From Subtercola vilae (GTDB lineage Bacteria > Actinomycetota > Actinomycetes > Actinomycetales > Microbacteriaceae): a DNA stretch of 64,000 nt. The stretch is taken from assembly GCF_004923255.1 (NCBI RefSeq), contig NZ_QYRT01000007.1:1-64000 (forward strand), in the 5' to 3' direction. Positions 1 through 8,307 of the stretch are shown here, piece by piece. Each line of letters begins with the position of its first letter. Position 1 is the first letter of the stretch. Position numbers and translations under genes: made by a program. The notes beneath the pieces were generated by a model. The model was not told where the DNA came from. It worked only from the letters and a program-made list of their open reading frames with translations, and searched no databases.

Positions 1-9
1 CCTCCGGGG

Positions 10-47
10 AGGGTGGGGGCGCCACCACAACGCCCCAACCCCACCCT
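10..47 (-). terminator. Hairpin downstream of the solute-binding protein gene
   Basis: A perfect 9-bp inverted repeat (AGGGTGGGG at 10-18 and CCCCACCCT at 39-47) lies just beyond the stop codon of the solute-binding gene. It has no T-tract, so it may be a weak terminator or an mRNA-stabilising hairpin separating the binding-protein gene from permease genes that would lie outside the window. Confidence 0.35.
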
Positions 48-58
48 GCTCTGCTCGG

Positions 59-1348
59 CTAGTTGCCCGAGCTGGCCGTCTCGATGGCCGTCTGCATGTC
101 GGCCAGCGCCTGGTCGACAGTCTTGTCACCCTTGATCGCCGCATAGGCGTTCGTCTCGACAGCCTTCGTCACGGCGGGGTAGAACGGCGTCACCGGGCGC
201 GGTACCGCGCTGTCGATCGACGTCTTGAGCGTGGCGAGGTAGGGAAACTGAGCCTGCAGGCTCGCATCGTCGTAGACCGAGCTCAACACAGGGGCATTCG
301 ACGCCTGCGTCACGAAGAACTTCTGCGTCTCTGCGCTCTCGAGGAAGGTGAGGAAGTCGTGCGCCGTGGCCTTGTGCTGCGAGTACACGCTGATGGCGGC
401 GTTGTGGCCGCCGAGCGTCGAAGCGCCGGTACCGGTGTCGCCGGGCAGCGGGGCGACGCCGAACGTGCTCTTCACCGTCGAGCTGCCGTCGGTCGAGGCG
501 AGGCTGTAGACGTAGGGCCAGTTGCGCATGAAGAGCAGTTTGCCCGCCTCGAACGCGGTGCGACCCTGCTCTTCTTGATACGTGATGGCGTCTTTCGGAA
601 TGTTGCCGTTCGCATACGCCGCGACCAGCTTCGTGAGGCCGGCTTTTGCCTGCGGCGTGTTGAGCGTGGGCGTCTTTCCGTCGGCGGCGACGATCGAGCC
701 ACCGGCGGTGTTGATGGCCTCAGACACGTTCACCGTGAGGCCCTCGTAGTCGGCGAACTGGCCGGCGTAGCAGTCGATGCCCGCGGTCTTGGCGATGTCG
801 CAGTCTTTCATCATCTCGTCCCACGTCTTCGGCGGGGTGGGCACGAGGTCTTTGCGGTAGTACAGCATGCCGCCGTCGGAGGTCTGCGGGGCCGCGAACA
901 GGGTCTTGTTGTAGGTGGCGCTCACCACGGTGGGCTTCATGAGCCCCGACGTGTCGATGGCCATGGTGTCGGTGAGCGGCTGCAGCCAGCCTTTGGCGGC
1001 GAACTCCGCCGTCCACACAACATCGACGTCGACGACGTCGTAGTTCTGGTCTTTGGCCTGGAAGTGCTGCACGAGGTCGTCGTGTTGCTGGTCGGCCTGG
1101 TCGCTCTGCTCTTTGAACGTGACCACCTGGTCGGGATGCGCGGCATTCCACTTGTCGATCAGCGGGCGCACGACGTTGTTGTTGTCTTTGCCCTGTACAT
1201 ACGTGATGGGCCCGCGCGACGACAGGGTGGCGTCGCTGCTGGCGCCACCCGTACTCGAACCCGTGGTCGAACCCGCCGTGCATCCGGTCAGCGCGGCCCC
1301 CACGATGGCGATGCCGGCGACGCCGACGAACATTTTTGATACGTGCAC
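59..1348 (-). CDS. ABC transporter extracellular solute-binding lipoprotein (sugar type)
   Basis: Binding protein of a carbohydrate-type ABC importer (family 1 solute-binding fold), anchored outside the membrane by a lipid. The GTG at 1348 is preferred because AGGAGT sits 6 bases upstream; ATG codons at 1393 and 1363 are possible but lack a comparable ribosome site. From the GTG the signal peptide is short (hydrophobic residues 7-20) and the lipobox is L20-T-G-C23, followed by a Ser/Thr/Gly linker. The mature body has features of trehalose/maltose-type binders (for example DVDVVWTAEFAAKGWLQPL and a GGHNAAIS segment). About 429 residues is normal. The matching permeases are not in the window and would be expected to the left. 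The substrate is not determined. Confidence 0.9.
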   Translation of the reverse strand: MHVSKMFVGVAGIAIVGAALTGCTAGSTTGSSTGGASSDATLSSRGPITYVQGKDNNNVVRPLIDKWNAAHPDQVVTFKEQSDQADQQHDDLVQHFQAKDQNYDVVDVDVVWTAEFAAKGWLQPLTDTMAIDTSGLMKPTVVSATYNKTLFAAPQTSDGGMLYYRKDLVPTPPKTWDEMMKDCDIAKTAGIDCYAGQFADYEGLTVNVSEAINTAGGSIVAADGKTPTLNTPQAKAGLTKLVAAYANGNIPKDAITYQEEQGRTAFEAGKLLFMRNWPYVYSLASTDGSSTVKSTFGVAPLPGDTGTGASTLGGHNAAISVYSQHKATAHDFLTFLESAETQKFFVTQASNAPVLSSVYDDASLQAQFPYLATLKTSIDSAVPRPVTPFYPAVTKAVETNAYAAIKGDKTVDQALADMQTAIETASSGN

Positions 1349-1460
1349 TGTGTGACTCCTCATCGAGCTACGGCGGCTCTGTTGAACCGCCAAAACTGAA
1401 TCTTACTCGATTAATGAGTGATGCTCACACCTTTGTACTGAAAAACACCAGAGCACAAAA

Positions 1461-1498
1461 AAGAGGTGCCCGCCGCACGAATGCGAAGGGCACCTCTT
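1461..1498 (-). terminator. Intrinsic terminator of rplJ-rplL
   Basis: A perfect 11-bp stem, AAGAGGTGCCC (1461-1471) with GGGCACCTCTT (1488-1498), is followed on the minus strand by a TTTT run, 15 bases after the rplL stop codon. It is a classic rho-independent terminator. Confidence 0.9.
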
Positions 1499-1513
1499 CG
1501 AAGTGGAACGAGA

Positions 1514-1897
1514 TTACTTGATGGTAACCGTCGCGCCGGCTTCCTGCAGCTGAGCGGCTGCCTTGTCGGCAGCTTCCTTGTTGACGCCTTCGAGAACGGG
1601 CTTCGGGGCTCCATCGACGAGTGCCTTCGCCTCACCGAGGCCGAGGCTGGTGATCGAACGCACCTCCTTGATGACCTGGATCTTCTTCTCGCCAGCGGCC
1701 TCGAGGATGACGTCGAACGACGTCTTCTCTTCGACCTCGTCGACGGGAGCGGCGGGGCCAGCGGCACCGGCAGCGGCGACGGGAGCCGCAGCGGTGACCT
1801 CGAAGACCTCTTCGAACTTCTTCACGAACTCGCTGAGCTCGATGAGCGTGAGCTCCTTGAATGCTTCAATGAGCTCGTCTTGTGACAGCTTTGCCAT
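1514..1897 (-). CDS. rplL: 50S ribosomal protein L7/L12
   Basis: Stalk protein of the large ribosomal subunit, which recruits translational GTPases. The 127-residue product has the usual N-terminal dimerisation helix region, an Ala/Pro-rich hinge at about residues 36-52 and the C-terminal domain carrying the KTSFDVIL and KIQVIKEVR segments. The ATG at 1897 overlaps the rplJ stop codon by one base (TAATG), with AAGGAGAT upstream, so translation is coupled to L10. A strong terminator follows. Length and sequence are typical. Confidence 0.98.
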   Translation of the reverse strand: MAKLSQDELIEAFKELTLIELSEFVKKFEEVFEVTAAAPVAAAGAAGPAAPVDEVEEKTSFDVILEAAGEKKIQVIKEVRSITSLGLGEAKALVDGAPKPVLEGVNKEAADKAAAQLQEAGATVTIK

Positions 1898-2418
1898 TAT
1901 TTATCTCCTTCTTGGGTTTGCTTTTCACGCAGTGCTTCGACGGTGCGAACAGCCTTCGAGAGCGGTGCGTTGAACAGGTATGCGACACCGAACAGCGAGG
2001 CCTTGGCGGCACCGGCGAACTTCGCCAGCAACACCTCCCGGCTTTCGAGGTCGGCGAGCTTGTTTACCTCTTCGGCGGTCAGCGGCTTACCGTCAAAGTA
2101 ACCGCCCTTCACCGTCAGAAGAGGGTTTGCCTTGGCAAAGTCGCGCAGGGCCTTTGCAACGGCCACGGGGTCACCGTGAACGAATGCGAGTGCAGACGGG
2201 CCGACCAGCTCTTCGTCGAATGACGAAATACCAGCCTGGTTTGCCGCAATTTTGGTCAGCGTGTTCTTTACCACGGCGTACGTGGCGTGCTCACTGATGG
2301 AACGACGCAAGCTTGTCAGCTGCGACACAGTGAGACCGCGGTACTCAGTAAGCAGTACAGCAGTCGAGGTTTCGAACAGGTTCGAGAGCTCGGCTACCGT
2401 GGCTTCTTTGTTCGCCAT
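1897..2418 (-). CDS. rplJ: 50S ribosomal protein L10
   Basis: L10 anchors the L7/L12 dimers to the ribosome and is usually the autoregulator of its own operon. The 173-residue protein has the family's N-terminal RNA-binding domain ([17 protein letters not shown], residues about 22-38) and a C-terminal helix that binds L7/L12. The ATG at 2418 follows CAAGGAGCGCC. About 190 bases of leader with an attenuator-like hairpin precede it. Here the rplJL unit is about 11.8 kb from rplKA, with unrelated genes between. Confidence 0.98.
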   Translation of the reverse strand: MANKEATVAELSNLFETSTAVLLTEYRGLTVSQLTSLRRSISEHATYAVVKNTLTKIAANQAGISSFDEELVGPSALAFVHGDPVAVAKALRDFAKANPLLTVKGGYFDGKPLTAEEVNKLADLESREVLLAKFAGAAKASLFGVAYLFNAPLSKAVRTVEALREKQTQEGDK

Positions 2419-2612
2419 GGCGCTCCTTGGATAAGTTGTGCTGGCAGCCCCAGAGACGCAACTAAAAAAAGCTCCACACAGGAGTGCGGAGCTTGAGAAA
2501 AACGCAAGGCTTCGAACACCTGCGCGGGCTTTCGCTAGAGCGAAACTTCGACCATCACACCCGAACCCATCGAAACAGATTCAGGCACAACGATAACCAG
2601 CGGTCTTTGGCT
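2419..2612 (-). promoter_or_regulatory. L10-type leader of the rplJL mRNA
   Basis: The untranslated region upstream of rplJ is about 190 bases long and includes an AGCCAAAGACCGCTGG element near 2600, resembling ribosomal protein L10 leaders, followed by paired GC-rich segments and then an attenuator hairpin. In the known family, L10(L12)n binds the leader and represses its operon. The match is by eye; a covariance-model search with the L10_leader family would confirm or refute it. Confidence 0.65.
2464..2494 (-). terminator. Attenuator/terminator hairpin inside the rplJ leader
   Basis: The stem AAGCTCC (2488-2494 on the minus strand) pairs with GGAGCTT (2469-2475) and is followed by seven T on the minus strand (2470-2464). 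It lies 46 bases upstream of the rplJ start codon, so it would stop rplJ transcription unless read through. This fits autogenous attenuation by L10. Confidence 0.8.
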
Positions 2613-2618
2613 TCATTC

Positions 2619-2647
2619 ACAATAACCGATTACCGGGGCAGGTGCAA
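2619..2647 (-). promoter_or_regulatory. Candidate promoter of rplJL
   Basis: On the minus strand TTGCAC (2647-2642) and TATTGT (2624-2619) are separated by exactly 17 bases, close to the sigma-A consensus. Transcription would start near 2612 and include the whole leader. The -35 box lies inside the 3' end of the upstream DUF2071 gene. Confidence 0.55.
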
Positions 2648-3367
2648 CTTCTGCGGAGAACCGAACACGGTGTCGACACCCGGCGAGAACAGAATCGAGT
2701 CAGGCGGGCGGTTGGCGACGCCAGGCAGGCCGGCCCGCGAGAGCAGTGTGTCAGAGAAGTCGAGCAGTTCTGCCTTCTGAAGCGGCCACGGCTGGTGCTT
2801 GTTCGGCATGTAGACGGTGCGGCCGAACTGGCGGCTGAAAAGGGCCCAGCGTGCCGTGAGAAAGTCGGCCAGGGCATCCGGATGCTCGATGCGTTCGCCG
2901 GGGCGCACCGAAATCGCCGAGTCGACCGAACCGCGCGGGCTCGAGTGTCTGCGGGAGGTGTAGACCAGCGTGCCCGCGGTTCTTCGCACCCGCATGTGCG
3001 ACCAGATATAGGGCAGGGCGAACGCCGCCCTGGCCGCGGCCACCGCAGCGAGGCGTTCGGCTTCGAGCGAGAGAAAGACGACACCCTTTCGCCCTTCGGC
3101 GTCGCGGGCGTAGAGGCGCACGTTGGTCTCATGGAAGGTTCCGTAGAACGGCAGAGCGGGAGAGGGCCCGAACCGGGTGTTGCGGAGCGTGAACGGGATG
3201 AGCCCCACCCACGAACTGCCGTCGAACTCGTCGGGCACCACACCGGGCGGCATGAGCGACGCCGCGTCGGCCGTGTCGATGCGCCAGTGCAGAAACGTCA
3301 CGTTGCGCCACTGCTGACTCAGAATGGGCCGGGCGATGTCGTTCGGAGAAAAACTCACACCGCCCAT
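2630..3367 (-). CDS. DUF2071 (YqjF-like) family protein
   Basis: A 245-residue cytoplasmic protein with the hallmarks of DUF2071/YqjF: an N-terminal segment where a hydrophobic residue, WRNVTFLHWR, precedes a predicted beta-rich fold, the GLIPFTLRNTRFG segment, and FHETNVRLYARD in the first third. The biochemical role of the family is unknown. The ATG at 3367 is used because similarity begins just after it; sequence further upstream in frame belongs to the neighbouring gene. It starts 13 bases after the stop codon of the DUF1684 gene and so is probably the last gene of a four-gene operon with a response regulator and a sensor kinase. Confidence 0.85.
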   Translation of the reverse strand: MGGVSFSPNDIARPILSQQWRNVTFLHWRIDTADAASLMPPGVVPDEFDGSSWVGLIPFTLRNTRFGPSPALPFYGTFHETNVRLYARDAEGRKGVVFLSLEAERLAAVAAARAAFALPYIWSHMRVRRTAGTLVYTSRRHSSPRGSVDSAISVRPGERIEHPDALADFLTARWALFSRQFGRTVYMPNKHQPWPLQKAELLDFSDTLLSRAGLPGVANRPPDSILFSPGVDTVFGSPQKLHLPR

Positions 3368-3380
3368 TCTGTCGTGAATC

Positions 3381-4262
3381 TCAGTGCAGCAGTGCGCCCT
3401 GCGCATTGAGCACGTTCTTCTCCCCGGCCTCCACCGGGAACGAGAGGCGGTTCTGCGCGGGCGGCATGGGGCAATTGAAGTGATACGAGAAAGCGCACGG
3501 GGGCAGATAGGCGCGGTTGAAGTCGAGCGTGATGGTGCCGTCGGCGTCGGGCACAACCCGCATGAAGCGGCCCACCCCGTAGGTGGAGTCGCCGCTGGTG
3601 GCGTCGGAGAAGACGAGCAGCAGGCCACCGTCATCCTGAAAGGCCGCCAGGCTCACGTCGGCTCCGTCTTTCGTGAAGGTGATCTCGGCGGGCACGACGC
3701 GCTCGCGGGTCTTGCCGCCGTCTTTGAGGTGCTCGATTCCGATGGCGCGGCCACCCTGAATGGGAGTGAACTGCGCCTCGACCACCCACGAGGGGTCGAA
3801 GTCGAAGGCGTCGATACGGCCGAAGTCGCGGTTGGCGTCAGAGCAGGCATCCCACACCCGCAGGGCATAGGTGCCCTCTTCGCTGGCGACGACGTACCCC
3901 GTGACGGTGTCGCCGAACCGAACCTCGGAGGGCCGGTCGGAGTCTTTGCCCCGCACCACCACGCTGCCGTCGACGGGCACTCCGTCGACACTCAGGCCAT
4001 CGGCCGCGGCGGCTTCGAGTCGCAGGCCCGACTCGCCTGCCGGCAGCGGAAACCAGGTGCCCGCGACACCGTACGAGGTCTGGCCGGTGGCGGGGTCTCC
4101 GGTGATCCACTCGGTGTTCACGAGAGAGAGGTTGCCCTGCGGGCTCGTGACGTAACGGCGGCGGGCCTCGCGAAAGGCGGCGAGCTGGGTCGGGGTGTGC
4201 TGAACGTCTGTGACCATGTCTTGTGCAACCCCCGATGCGCCCGATTTATTCGCCGCGGTCAC
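3381..4262 (-). CDS. DUF1684 domain-containing protein
   Basis: A 293-residue protein of the DUF1684 family, recognisable from the C-terminal DFNRAYLPPCAFSYHFNCP and PPAQNRLSFPVEAGEK segments. The family's fold is beta-rich and its function is uncertain. The GTG at 4262 overlaps the kinase stop codon by four bases (GTGA), so translation is probably coupled; an internal ATG at 4217 is the alternative start. There is no signal peptide. Co-transcription with a two-component system is the main clue to its role: it may act on, or be controlled by, the stimulus that the kinase senses. Confidence 0.85.
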   Translation of the reverse strand: MTAANKSGASGVAQDMVTDVQHTPTQLAAFREARRRYVTSPQGNLSLVNTEWITGDPATGQTSYGVAGTWFPLPAGESGLRLEAAAADGLSVDGVPVDGSVVVRGKDSDRPSEVRFGDTVTGYVVASEEGTYALRVWDACSDANRDFGRIDAFDFDPSWVVEAQFTPIQGGRAIGIEHLKDGGKTRERVVPAEITFTKDGADVSLAAFQDDGGLLLVFSDATSGDSTYGVGRFMRVVPDADGTITLDFNRAYLPPCAFSYHFNCPMPPAQNRLSFPVEAGEKNVLNAQGALLH

Positions 4263-5743
4263 GCCGCCGCGCCGCGCCACACGACGGGCAGCAGCACCCG
4301 GAAGACGGTGTTGCCCGGCACGCTTTCGACCGTCACGGTTCCGCCGTGTGCTTCAGCCACGGCGTACACGATGGCGAGCCCGAGGCCCGTGCTGCCGGCG
4401 TGCCGCGAGCGCGACACGTCACCGCGCACGAACCGCTCGAACAGGGTCGGCAGAATCTCTGCGTCGATTCCGGGCCCGTCATCGGTGACGCTGATGACGG
4501 CGTACGTCACCCCGTCGACGACTTCTTCGGCCAGACCGGCTGTCACATGCGTGCCCGGAGGCGTGTGCAGTCGGGCGTTCGCCAGCAGGTTCGTGGTGAT
4601 CTGGTACAGCCGGGGGCCGTCACCCTCGATCTCGATCGGCTCTTCCGGCAGGTCGAGAATCCAGTCGTGGTCGCGGCCGGCGGCGTGGGCGTCACTGACG
4701 GCGTCGACCAGCGTGAGTGTGAGGTCGACGGTGTCGTGCGCGACATCGGGCCGGGAGTCGAGCCGGGCCAGCAGCAGCAGGTCTTCGACCAGCGAGGTCA
4801 TGCGCTTGGCCTCCGACTCGATGCGGGTGAGCGAGTGGGTCACGTCGTCGGGCAGCTGATGGTCTTGCCGGCGGGTGAGTTCGGCGTAGCCGCGAATCGA
4901 GGCCAGCGGAGTGCGCAGTTCGTGGCTGGCATCGGCGACGAACTGGCGCACCTTGTCTTCGCTCTGCTGGCGCGACGTGAGCGCCGATGCGACGTGCTCC
5001 AGCATGCGATTGAGCGCAGATCCGACCCGCCCCACCTCTGTGTTGGGGTTGGTGTCGCTCTCGGGCACCCGCACTGCGAGCGCCACCTCACCGCGATCGA
5101 GCGGCAGTTCTGCCACGTGTTCGGCCGTGTCGGCCACTCGCTGCAGGGGCCGCAGCGAGTACCGGATGATCAGACCACCGATGAACACGGCCACAATCAG
5201 CCCCAGCACCGTGACAATCAGCGTGACGATGATCTGCTGGCCCACGGTGTTCTGCACCGAGGCGAGCGAAAGGCCAATGACGGCAGTGTCACCGCTCGTG
5301 GTCACCAGCGAGACGACGCGGTACTGGCCGAGCGACCCGCCGAGGTCGACGGTCACGGGCGCCTTGCCGGTGGGCAGCGCCTGCAGTTGACCGGCCTGGC
5401 TGGCCGAGAGAGCGGCGATCTCGTTGGTCAGCGAGGAGGTGTCGGTATTGGCCACGACCGCCCCGGAGTAGATGAGTTGACCGCCCGAGATGATGGCACC
5501 CACAGTGCCCGTGGGCTGGCGGTCGAGAAAGGTGGTGGCGTCGCCGCCCCGCAGCTGAAGGCTGTACGTGCCCGGAGGGGGAACGCTGGTCGAGCCGCTC
5601 TGGGCACGGCTACCGGGAAGCTGGGCATCCAGCCGGCTCACCAGCACACCGTTCAGCGCAAGAGTACTGACAAGGCCGATGGTGAGGCCGAGCAGAGCGA
5701 TCAGTACGGCGACGCTGAGAATGAGGCGGCGGCGAAGGGTCAC
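4259..5743 (-). CDS. Two-component sensor histidine kinase (HAMP-HisKA-HATPase)
   Basis: A 494-residue membrane kinase. TM1 spans about residues 7-32 and TM2 about 170-195; the extracytoplasmic loop (about 35-168) is the sensor. A HAMP region follows, then the H-box with phospho-accepting H274 (DASHELRTPL), an N-box around NLLANARLHT, and G-boxes VTDDGPGID and GSTGLGLAI. The architecture matches actinobacterial MprB/TcrY/CutS kinases. Its ATG overlaps the response-regulator stop by four bases, and the next gene again overlaps by four. Signal unknown. The divergent ABC transporter is a likely target. Confidence 0.95.
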   Translation of the reverse strand: MTLRRRLILSVAVLIALLGLTIGLVSTLALNGVLVSRLDAQLPGSRAQSGSTSVPPPGTYSLQLRGGDATTFLDRQPTGTVGAIISGGQLIYSGAVVANTDTSSLTNEIAALSASQAGQLQALPTGKAPVTVDLGGSLGQYRVVSLVTTSGDTAVIGLSLASVQNTVGQQIIVTLIVTVLGLIVAVFIGGLIIRYSLRPLQRVADTAEHVAELPLDRGEVALAVRVPESDTNPNTEVGRVGSALNRMLEHVASALTSRQQSEDKVRQFVADASHELRTPLASIRGYAELTRRQDHQLPDDVTHSLTRIESEAKRMTSLVEDLLLLARLDSRPDVAHDTVDLTLTLVDAVSDAHAAGRDHDWILDLPEEPIEIEGDGPRLYQITTNLLANARLHTPPGTHVTAGLAEEVVDGVTYAVISVTDDGPGIDAEILPTLFERFVRGDVSRSRHAGSTGLGLAIVYAVAEAHGGTVTVESVPGNTVFRVLLPVVWRGAAA

Positions 5744-6501
5744 GGGGCGGTCTTCAGCATGTAGCCGGCACCGCGAACCGTGTGGATCATGGGCGCGCGC
5801 CCGGCGTCGATCTTCTTGCGGAGGTACGAGATGTAGATCTCAACCACGCTCGAACGGCCGCCGAAGTCGTAGCTCCACACACGGTCGAGGATCTGGGCCT
5901 TGCTGAGCACCCGGCGGGGGTTGCGCATGAGAAATCGCAGCAGCTCGAATTCGGTGGCGGTCAGCTCAATGGAGTCGTCGCCGCGGTGCACTTCGTGGCT
6001 GTCTTCGTTCAGAACAAGGTCTCCCACGACAACCTCGGGGTCGACCGCGTCGGTGACGAGAACCGTGGAGCGCCGAAGCAGGCCCCGCAGGCGCGCCACC
6101 AGCTCTTCGAGGCTGAACGGCTTGGTGACGTAGTCGTCGCCGCCCGCCGTGAGCCCGGCGATGCGGTCGTCGAGCGCGTCTTTGGCGGTGAGAAAGAGAA
6201 CCGGTGTCTCCTGGCCGTCGGCGCGAACCCTCGACAGAACCTGCAGACCATCGATGTCGGGCAGCATCACGTCGAGAACGATGACGTCGGGGCGAAACTC
6301 GCGGGCGAGGGTGACGGCCGTGCGGCCCTCGCTGGCCGTCTTCACCTCCCAGCCCTCGTAGCGCAGTGCCATTGAGAGCAGGTCGGTGAGGGTGGGCTCG
6401 TCGTCGACGACGAGTGCGCGAACCGGTGAACCGTCGGCGCGGGAGAGGCGCGGGCGGGCAGCGGTCGAACTGGAAGGGAGCCTCGAATTGTCTATGGTCA
6501 C
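5740..6501 (-). CDS. OmpR/PhoB-family response regulator
   Basis: A 253-residue DNA-binding regulator, first gene of the operon. The receiver domain has the acidic pocket D33-D34, phospho-acceptor D77 (VIVLDVMLPD) and the conserved K in YVTKPF; the C-terminal winged helix contains ELTATEFELLRFL and SYLRKKID. GTG start at 6501; an extension of about 27 residues before the receiver is unusual, so an internal start is possible. Tandem TCTATGA repeats just upstream of its own gene are the best candidate for its binding site. Confidence 0.95.
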   Translation of the reverse strand: MTIDNSRLPSSSTAARPRLSRADGSPVRALVVDDEPTLTDLLSMALRYEGWEVKTASEGRTAVTLAREFRPDVIVLDVMLPDIDGLQVLSRVRADGQETPVLFLTAKDALDDRIAGLTAGGDDYVTKPFSLEELVARLRGLLRRSTVLVTDAVDPEVVVGDLVLNEDSHEVHRGDDSIELTATEFELLRFLMRNPRRVLSKAQILDRVWSYDFGGRSSVVEIYISYLRKKIDAGRAPMIHTVRGAGYMLKTAP

Positions 6502-6522
6502 ACCCCCAAGTATCCGAATGTT

Positions 6523-6540
6523 TCTATGACCAGTCTATGA
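6523..6540. promoter_or_regulatory. Direct-repeat site between the response regulator and ABC operons
   Basis: TCTATGA occurs at 6523-6529 and again at 6534-6540, an 11-base period. A near copy (TCTATGG) is at 6491-6497, and CTATGAA lies on the opposite strand at 6607-6613. OmpR-type regulators typically bind tandem direct repeats with 10-11 base spacing. The intergenic region serves both divergent operons, so this is a candidate autoregulatory and ABC-control element. Confidence 0.45.
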
Positions 6541-6692
6541 GCCCCCTAGGTCGCACCTGTGAGTTCGGCTGTGCGCGCGGGTGAGTAATCCTTCAGGCTC
6601 AGCTGATTCATAGGAATTTCTCTGGCTCCCGATAAGCATCGCTTCTAGCGTGACGCCGTTCACTACTATTCACAGCTTCGAAGGAGCCTCCC

Positions 6693-8246
6693 TTGTTCGG
6701 TACGTATCTGCGGCGAGAGCTTCTGAATCGGCGCAAGCAGACGATCATCATCTCCATAGGAATGGCGCTGGCCATTGGCCTCGTCATTCTGGTCAATTCG
6801 TTCTCTGCCGGAGTGCAGAACGCTCAGGCCTCCGTTCTGCAGTCGGTGTATGGCGTCGGCACAGACATCACCATCAGCCAAGCCGCCACCCCGCCCACGG
6901 CCGGCGCGACCGGTGGCGGCCAGCAGGGCTTCGCCTTCGGCTCCGGTGACGGTGCGAGCACCGGGGGCACCACGAACCTCAGTCAGTCGCGCCTGACGAG
7001 TACCCCCACGCAGACGGTGTTCGATGCCACCCAGCTCGCGACCGTTCAGGCCGTCAGCGGCGTCGCGGCCGCCACCGGAACACTGTCACTTGAGAACGTC
7101 ACGTTCAGCGGTCAGATTCCGCAACGGGGCACCGGAGCATCCGGAACCGGCGGTACCCGCACCGGCGGCGCCGCACCTTCGACCGCCGCACCCACGGGCG
7201 GCGCAGACGGCGCCGGCGGCAGTGCGTTCAACCTCAACCGCTTCAGTGTGCTGGGCCTTGACCCCTCTGGCGACTCCGTCGGCCCGCTCTCGGCCGTCAC
7301 CCTCGCCGACGGGCGCCTGCTGAGTGCAGCCGATGCCGGAACCGACAACGCTGTGCTCGACGCGAACTACGCCACCTCGGCCTCACTCGCCACCGGCGGC
7401 ACCATCGCCATCGCCGGCACGACCTTCACCATCGTCGGTACCGTGAGCTCGTCTGGCTCCGACTCGGCGACGGCAGCAAACGTCTACATCCCGCTCGACG
7501 TGGCGCAGACTCTCTCGACCAACACCGGCAAGATCAGCAACATCTACGTTCAGGCCTCATCGTCGAGCGCTGTCGACCAGCTGCAGACCACCCTCAAGGC
7601 GGCTCTGCCGACGGCCACGGTCGACACGCAGGCCGACCTCGCTGCGACGGTCTCCGGGTCACTCTCGACCGCGTCGACGCTCGTTTCGAACCTCGGTACC
7701 TGGCTCTCGATCCTCGTGCTGGCTGCGGCGTTCCTCATCGCCATTCTCTTCACCATCTCGGGCGTCACCCGGCGTACCCGTGAATTCGGCACACTGAAAG
7801 CCATCGGCTGGAGCAACCGGCGCATCGTCGGCCAGGTCGCCGGCGAATCTGTGGTGCAGGGTCTCATCGGTGGAGTGATCGGTATCGCAGTCGGCATCGC
7901 CGGCATCGTCGTGGTGAACATCATCTCGCCGACGCTGAGCGGGTCTGCCTCGACCGCCGGCGGCGTGGGTGGGGCGGCACGACGGGCCGCAGGTGCGGCA
8001 GCCGGTGGCGGTACGACCCCCGGCGGCGAAGGCGGCGGTTTCGGTCAGCGCGCAGCGGGCGGTGGCGGCTTCGGTGCCGCTGCCCAGCAGGCCGCGACGA
8101 CGGTCACGCTGCACGCGCCGTTCACGATCGAGATCGTTCTGATCGCTGTGGGGCTCGCCATTCTCGGCGGACTGCTCGCGGGCGCATTCGGTGGGTGGCG
8201 GGCCGCTCGGCTGCGCCCGGCTGAGGCGCTGCGTTCGGTGGGCTAG
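6693..8246 (+). CDS. ABC transporter permease, FtsX/MacB type
   Basis: A 517-residue membrane protein that works with the next gene's ATPase. TTG start at 6693, 6 bases after AAGGAG (6681-6686). TM1 is at about residues 18-39, a large extracytoplasmic MacB periplasmic-core-like domain follows, then three C-terminal TM segments with the typical FtsX stretch REFGTLKAIGWSNRRIVGQV. Unusual Gly/Ala/Thr-rich low-complexity insertions occur in the extracytoplasmic part (near residues 80-100 and 150-170) and between the last TM segments (about 415-455). Substrate unknown; such systems export peptides or antibiotics or act in cell-envelope stress. Divergent from a two-component operon that probably regulates it. 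Confidence 0.9.
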   Translation: MFGTYLRRELLNRRKQTIIISIGMALAIGLVILVNSFSAGVQNAQASVLQSVYGVGTDITISQAATPPTAGATGGGQQGFAFGSGDGASTGGTTNLSQSRLTSTPTQTVFDATQLATVQAVSGVAAATGTLSLENVTFSGQIPQRGTGASGTGGTRTGGAAPSTAAPTGGADGAGGSAFNLNRFSVLGLDPSGDSVGPLSAVTLADGRLLSAADAGTDNAVLDANYATSASLATGGTIAIAGTTFTIVGTVSSSGSDSATAANVYIPLDVAQTLSTNTGKISNIYVQASSSSAVDQLQTTLKAALPTATVDTQADLAATVSGSLSTASTLVSNLGTWLSILVLAAAFLIAILFTISGVTRRTREFGTLKAIGWSNRRIVGQVAGESVVQGLIGGVIGIAVGIAGIVVVNIISPTLSGSASTAGGVGGAARRAAGAAAGGGTTPGGEGGGFGQRAAGGGGFGAAAQQAATTVTLHAPFTIEIVLIAVGLAILGGLLAGAFGGWRAARLRPAEALRSVG

Positions 8247-8307
8247 CCCTGGGCTCCACCGCCTGCCAGACACCTTTTTCTGACGAATGACCTCGAGGAG
8301 ATCATCC

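Noticed and set aside
359-1339. 326-codon plus-strand frame opposite the solute-binding protein
   Set aside because: Lacks a ribosome site and any known domain; the lipobox and the binding-protein fold on the minus strand are clear.
6588-6692. Sigma-A promoter for the ABC permease
   Set aside because: TTCTAG/TAGCGT-like boxes are present but no good -35/-10 pair with proper spacing was found.
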